64,000 nt of DNA. Origin: Betaproteobacteria bacterium. GTDB taxonomy: Bacteria > Pseudomonadota > Gammaproteobacteria > Burkholderiales > SG8-39. Both the position numbers and the translations under genes were made by a program. This document shows positions 59,549 to 64,000 of this stretch, piece after piece. The notes beneath the pieces were generated by a model. That model was not told the origin of the DNA, did not search any database, and worked only from the letters and a program-made list of their open reading frames with translations. The DNA is taken from NCBI GenBank assembly GCA_009693235.1, contig SHXR01000008.1:20792-84791 (forward strand), in the 5' to 3' direction. The number at the start of each line of letters is the position of its first letter. Within the stretch, counting starts at the first letter, position 1.

Positions 59549-61203
59549 GTTCGCCCCCCCGGCACACTGCAGCCGAAAATGTGCGCCAGCTTTGCCTGGC
59601 AGATAATCGAGCCGCGCGCCATTTGCTTCAGCGAGTCCGCGCGAGATATAGAGCCCAAGCCCGGTTCCTCTGCTATCGGTGGTAAAGAACGGCTCAAACA
59701 ATTGCGCCCGAAGGTGTTCCGGAACACCCGGCCCATCGTCCGACACATTGAGTTCCACGCCATGACCGATAGTCGTCACGAATATCCGTATTCCTGCGGG
59801 TCCCGTGGCGGCATATCGCCACGCGTTACGGATCAGATTCCACAGAATCTGCGTCAGATGAACCCGGTCAAAAGTAACCGTCACATCGGCGGCGCAGTCG
59901 ATGCGGATCGCCCCGGCATTCTTATCTTCTTGCTGTGCGAAGTCCGCTACGAAAGTATTCATGAAAGACGAAAACGGGATCGATTCGAGCAGAACGCGGT
60001 CTCTGCGGTTCAACTCCAGCACATCCGACACCATTCGATTAAGCCGGTATGCGTTGTCCCGCATGATGCGGGCCAGCCGCCCCCCCCTGTGCGCGGTTCT
60101 CCTCCAGCATCAGGTCGGCGGCATGGGCAATTGCCGACAATGGATTACGGATTTCATGGCAATATTGGCGGTAAGGTGGCCCAACGCGACCAGCTTCACT
60201 TGCCTTGCTTCATCTTCAAGCTTGGAAAGGTCCCCTAGGAAAACCACGGTGAAACGGCGATTCTCGACGCCTGCCTGCTGGAAGCGTGCGCGTACGCGCA
60301 ACGGCAAGCCCTCAACCAAGGTCGATTGATCATTCGCCCCATCTCGTTTGATCCATTCGCCGATTTGCTTCGCGAGTGAATCCGAATGGTTAGCCAGGGC
60401 GTCGCCGATTCGAATGGGGCGACCAAGCAAGGCGTCGGCGCGCCGGTTTGCTTGTCGCACAAATGCTTGCTCATCGACCACGATCACACCGTCTGGCAAG
60501 TCGCGGATTACCAATGCATTGACACCAACCTGGTTCGCAAGCTCGATACCGCGATTCAAGGCAATCGTTTCGTTGGAAATCACGCAATGGGCGAGCCAGT
60601 TGGTGACCAGCGACGTCACAAAGTAACCGACGCCAAGAATCGCCGGCTGCAGCATCACATTCGCACTTGCGCCATAGCGATTCATCCAGAGAAACTGCTC
60701 TACCAGGATGGCAATCGTGGCGATGCTCGCAAAAAGAGGGGCAGCACACGATCCGCTACCAGGGCGGCACCGGCCAGCGATATCAGCAACATGACGCCAA
60801 GGCCGCTGCGAAAGCCACTGCTGGAATGCATTAGCAGAGTGATCGCAGCAACATCGGCCACCACATGGAAGGTGAGCTGCACGCTGAACCACTGACGGTA
60901 GGCGACCAGCGCGACATGAAACACCATCGTCACTGATACGTAGACAAGACTCCCGACAATGAACATGTCGGAACCGATCGCGTCCAAATCGGAACCGACC
61001 GGACTGGCAAGGCCAACGACCGTAAAGAACGCAGCGATGATGAGGCGGTAGACGTTGAAATACCGGAGCGAAGTCCAGAGCGAATGGGGAACTACGCGGT
61101 TCCAACGGGAACCTGCCGTCTGGTCAGCGGTCGTCCCGCTTGGTCCCAGTCCGCCCGGATCGCGGAGCGCGTCGATGCTCCTCACTGCAGAAAAGCTCGC
61201 CAT
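59545..61203 (-). pseudogene. pilS: Multiply frameshifted type IV pilus sensor kinase PilS
   Basis: Reconstructed membrane histidine kinase: N-terminal membrane segments (RLIIAAFFTVVGLASP, MLLISLAGAALVADRVL), a PAS-like domain (LPDGVIVVDEQAFVRQAN), HisKA with HEIRNPLSAIAHAADLML, and HATPase (ILWNLIRNAWRYA, DDGPGVPEH, GTGLGLYISRGLAEANG). Lesions, all in homopolymers: A5 at 60731-60735 (one short), GG at 60158-60159 (one short, splitting the H-box), C8 at 60080-60087 (one long) and C7 at 59554-59560 (one long, removing the TGA that would overlap the pilR ATG as ATGA). The net length change is zero. The start is uncertain: ATG 61203 or GTG 61185, both overlapping the PP0621-type gene. Confidence 0.87.
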
Positions 61204-61375
61204 CTGCCTCTACTGCCTCATGGCGAGGGAAGTAGAGGCCACACTGCGCGCACTGGACGATTTTTTCGATGGAGGCACTGCGTTGCTCAGAGTTTGCGGG
61301 CTTTGCTCTGTTCGCCCCCTTCCATATCAGGTAGACGGCGACAAGAACGACAATCAGGAGAAGGTACTTGGCCAT
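61124..61375 (-). CDS. PP0621 family small protein
   Basis: 83 residues: an N-terminal membrane segment (MAKYLLLIVVLVAVYLIWKG), a linker, and a CxxC zinc-ribbon-like part (IVQCAQCGLYFPRHEAV ... GELFCSEEHRR). This matches the PP0621 family, which typically sits just upstream of pilS in proteobacteria. Function unknown. It is intact although pilS and pilR are broken. Confidence 0.85.
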   Translation of the reverse strand: MAKYLLLIVVLVAVYLIWKGANRAKPANSEQRSASIEKIVQCAQCGLYFPRHEAVEADGELFCSEEHRRAPRSGRTGTKRDDR

Positions 61376-61817
61376 GCTGAGCAGTGGGGCATCGCTAATG
61401 GCCGCAGATCAAAACGGCCGAAGTATATTGGGAGGAGACGGCGCCAAACCAATCGATGCGGGCCCTAGTGCACGCCTTTGCGTGATCTGACCGACAAATT
61501 GCCACTGTGCCGCCAGTCACCGCCGATCGCGGATTTCAGCATCATTGTTGCGACCACCGCATTAGACATCGGATCGACCAATACCGCGATGATTTTTCGC
61601 CGTGGATCCGCGGGCAACGCACTCTGCTCAACGCAGACATCGCACCCGACTCGGCACGTCCATGACCATCGGTGGCCATCAATGGTCGGAGTGAGAGGAT
61701 TCGAATCTCAGACACCTGCGTCCAGAACGTCCATCCCTCCCCCTCTGCAATCATGAACATACCTTATTCATCAATGATTTAGCGTTTCGTTGCATCCCGT
61801 TTGTCCCGCTTTATACT
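61376..61817. other. Intergenic stretch before the IS30 element
   Basis: 442 bp without a protein gene. It holds the tRNA-Pro-like fragment (listed separately) and, next to it, an inverted pair GACCAT...ATGGTC (about 61664-61688). Otherwise nothing recognisable. Confidence 0.5.
61683..61730 (-). pseudogene. 3' fragment of a tRNA-Pro-like gene
   Basis: The minus strand ends with TTCGAATCCTCTCACTCCG-A-CCA, which matches the T-loop, acceptor 3' strand and encoded CCA of betaproteobacterial tRNA-Pro genes as I know them. Upstream is an anticodon-loop-like TTCTGGA. The 5' half (D-arm and acceptor CGGAGTG) is absent, and the T-stem has A where G53 is universal, breaking the 53-61 pair. So this is a remnant, not a functional tRNA. 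Such fragments are typical products of integration at tRNA 3' ends. Confidence 0.65.
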
Positions 61818-61846
61818 GGGCGGATTCAAAAGTGAAGTGCAACACC
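61818..61846 (+). repeat. Left inverted repeat of the IS30 element
   Basis: 29 bp, GGGCGGATTC...CAACACC, an exact reverse complement of 62909-62937. Confidence 0.95.
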
Positions 61847-61866
61847 TGATCCGTTAAGGTCAGAAG

Positions 61867-62901
61867 ATGCCCAAACCTACGAATTCGTATAGCCACCTCA
61901 AGCCTGAAGACCGCATGACCATCGCCAGCCTCATGCAGCAAAGCTACAGCCAGCGGGGCATTGCCGCATTGCTCGGTTGCTCAGCCAGTACCGTCAGCCG
62001 TGAACTGATGCGCAACGCCCAAGGAAAGACATACGACAGCCAAAGCGCACAACGTGCCTGCCAGCATCGCCGCATAGCCTCTCGCCCCCAGCGTAAGCTG
62101 CACATAGAGTCCATTTTGTTTGGCGTCGTGCACACCCTCATGCGCTCACGCTGGTCACCCGAGCAAATCGCCCTGACGCTCGGACAAACTTATTCCAAGG
62201 GCCATGGGCTGCGCGTGTCACACGAGACTATCTACAACTGCATTTACGCCCAACCCGTAGGCGAGCTGCGCAAAGATCTGATTGCTTGCCTGCGCCAGGC
62301 GAACAACAAACGCACGCCCCGCAGCAAAGGCCAAGACAGGCGAGGCCAGATACCGGACATGCTCAGCATCCACGTACGCCCGCCAGAGATCGAGGATCGG
62401 CAGTTTCCTGGGCACTGGGAGGGTGATTTGATCAAAGGCGAGGCCAACGCCAGTGCCGTGGGCACCCTGGTTGAGCGAACCAGCAAATTGTTGATGTTGG
62501 TCAAGCTACCCAACCCCAAGCCTGCTAGCGCGGCCAATGTGCTGCAAGCGTTTACAGACAAGTTGGTCAGCATTGCACAGCCCCTGCGTCAGACGCTCAC
62601 CTATGATCAAGGCAGAGAGATGGCGTTGCACAAGCAGTTGACACAAAACACCGGCATGGCGGTGTACTTTTGCGACCCGCACAGCCCGTGGCAAAGGGGC
62701 AGCAACGAAAACATGAATGGCCTGGTTCGCCAGTACTTGCCCAAGGGCACAGACTTGTCGGGCTACAGCCAAGAGCAGCTGGACGCGATTGCGGACGAGA
62801 TCAACAATCGACCGCGCAAGGGGCTGGGAGTACGATCGCCCTTGTCGGTTTATCGAGAGTTGCTCTTGAACAGCCCACAACACTCCTCCCTCATTCATTG
62901 A
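61867..62901 (+). CDS. IS30 family transposase
   Basis: 344 residues. N-terminal helix-turn-helix (LKPEDRMTIASLMQQ, GIAALLGCSASTVSRELMRN) that binds the ends, then RVSHETIYNCIYAQP, and the DDE catalytic core: Asp in HWEGDLIKGEANASAVGTL, Asp in LTYDQGREMALH, and Glu in QRGSNENMNGLVRQYLPKGT. The ending NNRPRKGLGVRSPLSVY is standard for IS30. Full length and intact. Confidence 0.97.
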   Translation: MPKPTNSYSHLKPEDRMTIASLMQQSYSQRGIAALLGCSASTVSRELMRNAQGKTYDSQSAQRACQHRRIASRPQRKLHIESILFGVVHTLMRSRWSPEQIALTLGQTYSKGHGLRVSHETIYNCIYAQPVGELRKDLIACLRQANNKRTPRSKGQDRRGQIPDMLSIHVRPPEIEDRQFPGHWEGDLIKGEANASAVGTLVERTSKLLMLVKLPNPKPASAANVLQAFTDKLVSIAQPLRQTLTYDQGREMALHKQLTQNTGMAVYFCDPHSPWQRGSNENMNGLVRQYLPKGTDLSGYSQEQLDAIADEINNRPRKGLGVRSPLSVYRELLLNSPQHSSLIH

Positions 62902-62908
62902 AACCCAG

Positions 62909-62937
62909 GGTGTTGCACTTCACTTTTGAATCCGCCC
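62909..62937 (-). repeat. Right inverted repeat of the IS30 element
   Basis: 29 bp, GGTGTTG...GAATCCGCCC, an exact reverse complement of 61818-61846. Confidence 0.95.
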
Positions 62938-63025
62938 TTTCAATAGATTTCACAGACGCGCCGACCGCTGGCTCAATCCACCACTTTGAGTCCGTAGTTC
63001 TCGACGAAATTTCCGTCTGTTCGGC

Positions 63026-63763
63026 TCAGAAGCCGCCCGTGAACTGGTATCGGTCCGCCGGATGCCATAGCGTCGCGACAGACGCCACCTGCCCGCGCGA
63101 CAGCGTCTTGCGGCACAGTACCAGAGAGGGCTGGCTCTCTTCGATTTGCAACATAGCGGCAATCTCGGGCGGCGGCAGCCGCGCCTCAATGCAGTAGCGC
63201 ACCCCGGCGAGTGGCGCAACGCGCATCAGGTATTCGTTGGCTGTTGTCCTGCTGAAGTCGAGTTGCATGTAATCGGGCGCCAATGCCGGGTTGACGGCAC
63301 GGTCCTCGACCTGGATTGGCAATGCGTCCTCGAAGTGCAAGACCACCGACCGGAACAGGGGCTGGCCCGCTGCGAGTTCGAAGTCGGCGGCCGCCACTTC
63401 ATCGGCCGTGACGCGCTCGAGCCGCTGCAGCTCGCTACGGTGGGCATGGCCGCGCGCGTGAATCTCCTCGGCGATGCTGTGAATCTCTAATAACGTCGAC
63501 TGGAACCTCTGCTGCGCCACGTAGGTTCCCGACCCCTGCACACGCAGCAGAATTCGGTCGTCGCTTAATTCGCGCAACGCCCGGTTGGCTGTCATGCGCG
63601 CGACACCGAATTCGTTCGCCAGCACCTGCTCCGACGGGATCGCGTCCCCTTCCTTCCAGTGCCCGGCCTGAATCTGCCCGAGCACATGTGCTTTGATGCG
63701 CTTGAACGCCGGCTGAACGCCGGCTCGTTCGGGAGTTTGCGCAGATGCGGGGTGTTCTGGCAT
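63026..63763 (-). CDS. hutC: GntR/HutC family transcriptional repressor, probable histidine utilisation repressor
   Basis: 245 residues. The N-terminal winged helix has FKRIKAHVLGQIQAGHWKEG, IPSEQVLANEFGVARMTANRAL and ELSDDRILLRVQGSGTYVA. The C-terminal UTRA ligand domain has ALPIQVEDRAVNPALAPDYM, RVAPLAGVRYCIEARLPPPEIAAML and PSLVLCRKTLSRGQVASVATLWHPADRYQF. The latter closely matches HutC, which senses urocanate. No hut enzyme genes are inside the window; the divergent exported-protein gene begins 141 bp away and is the obvious target. The IS30 end lies 88 bp past its stop. Confidence 0.87.
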   Translation of the reverse strand: MPEHPASAQTPERAGVQPAFKRIKAHVLGQIQAGHWKEGDAIPSEQVLANEFGVARMTANRALRELSDDRILLRVQGSGTYVAQQRFQSTLLEIHSIAEEIHARGHAHRSELQRLERVTADEVAAADFELAAGQPLFRSVVLHFEDALPIQVEDRAVNPALAPDYMQLDFSRTTANEYLMRVAPLAGVRYCIEARLPPPEIAAMLQIEESQPSLVLCRKTLSRGQVASVATLWHPADRYQFTGGF

Positions 63764-63904
63764 GACTGATGCAAGACCTTGAAAATTTATCTAAGTCTAT
63801 TATACATTCTGACCATAAGTATGTATTATTAACATATACCAATAATAAAAAAATACAATTACTTGTATATAAATTTAGTCAAAAGAGGTCAAAAGAGGTC
63901 AAAA
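63764..63904. promoter_or_regulatory. AT-rich divergent control region with dyads (probable HutC operators)
   Basis: 141 bp, strongly AT-rich compared with the rest of the window. It contains ATACAA-TTAC-TTGTAT (63853-63868), a perfect 6-bp dyad; TATGT...ACATA around 63820-63836; and a minus-strand TATAAT (63799-63804) suitable as hutC -10. Placed between a GntR-type repressor and a divergent gene, these are plausible operators. Binding by this HutC is an inference. Confidence 0.6.
63878..63904 (+). repeat. Tandem 10-bp repeat in the ribosome-binding region
   Basis: AAAAGAGGTC occurs twice in tandem (63881-63900), preceded by GTC and followed by AAAA and the ATG at 63905. Each unit carries an AGAGG ribosome-site core; the second is at a proper distance from the start codon. 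Confidence 0.85.
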
Positions 63905-64000
63905 ATGAATCCCTTTAGCGTCCGCACCTCGCCGTTTCTGTCCCTCGCTACAGCCTTGGCTATCGGCCTGCTTGCCGCAGGCCCTGCGCATGCCGACCTC
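63905..64000 (+). CDS. Exported protein, N-terminal signal peptide only (3' end outside window)
   Basis: 32 codons are present: MNPFSVRTSPFLSLATALAI and GLLAAGPAHADL, a Sec signal peptide with cleavage expected after AHA. The mature part is outside the window. Divergent from hutC, so a periplasmic binding protein for histidine or urocanate uptake is likely, but nothing in the visible residues proves it. Confidence 0.7.
   Translation, partial: MNPFSVRTSPFLSLATALAIGLLAAGPAHADL

Larger units (their letters stand above)
61818..62937 (+). mobile_element. IS30-family insertion sequence, complete
   Basis: 1120 bp bounded by perfect 29-bp inverted repeats (61818-61846 and 62909-62937; ends GGGCGGATTC / GAATCCGCCC) around one intact transposase. 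No direct target duplication is visible: the flanks read ...ACT and TTT..., although IS30 elements usually duplicate only 2-3 bp. Intact ends and frame suggest a recent arrival. Confidence 0.95.

Overview
The window is chromosomal DNA from a high-GC Gram-negative bacterium, most likely a betaproteobacterium. The main reason is gene order. The minus-strand run leuC-leuD-leuB-asd-fimV-truA-trpF-trpB-(DNA methyltransferase)-trpA-accD-folC-SPOR protein-cvpA-purF-metZ (about 4.8-23.0 kb) is a layout I associate with Burkholderiales and relatives. cysS/TPR/ppiA/ppiB/lpxH, trxA-rho-rpmE, a PhaM-like protein and a lysine-rich histone H1-like protein fit the same group. The genus cannot be read from the sequence.

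Layout: 0-4.8 kb holds the end of dnaJ, cysS, a TPR protein, two cyclophilins and lpxH. 4.8-23 kb is the leucine/threonine-family/tryptophan/fatty-acid/folate/purine cluster with fimV inside it. 23-33 kb holds a lipoprotein M48 protease, an MFS transporter, aroC, an amidohydrolase and two decayed genes: a membrane protein fused to a spermidine-synthase-like domain, and an LplT/PlsC-type lysophospholipid transporter-acyltransferase. 33-48 kb is housekeeping (CBS protein, trxA, rho, rpmE, membrane glycosyltransferase, FAD oxidase, orn, Ste24-like protease, phhB, rsgA, CobD/CbiB-like, NUDIX, quinone reductase, FIST, PhaM-like, patatin). 48-58 kb holds maeB, an aminotransferase, a lytic transglycosylase, the H1-like protein and nrdAB, with a clear promoter and paired NrdR-type boxes. 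58-61.4 kb holds pilR and pilS, both broken by frameshifts, and a PP0621-type small protein. 61.6-64 kb is an accessory junction: a damaged tRNA-Pro 3' fragment, an intact IS30-family element with perfect 29-bp ends, a HutC-type repressor, an AT-rich control region and the first codons of an exported protein.

The most notable signal is that disruptions are concentrated in a few genes. The spermidine-synthase-like gene, the transporter-acyltransferase and pilS/pilR together carry two in-frame TAG codons and at least eight one-base indels, every indel in a homopolymer run. I saw no such lesion in roughly 50 other genes. Clustering plus nonsense codons favours real gene decay over random base-calling error, but raw reads would decide. 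A second unexplained signal is a dispersed repeat, about 84-117 bp with an internal dyad, present twice in opposite orientation at 28.3 and 50.5 kb. I found no CRISPR array, prophage, secretion system or other clearly new multi-gene system.
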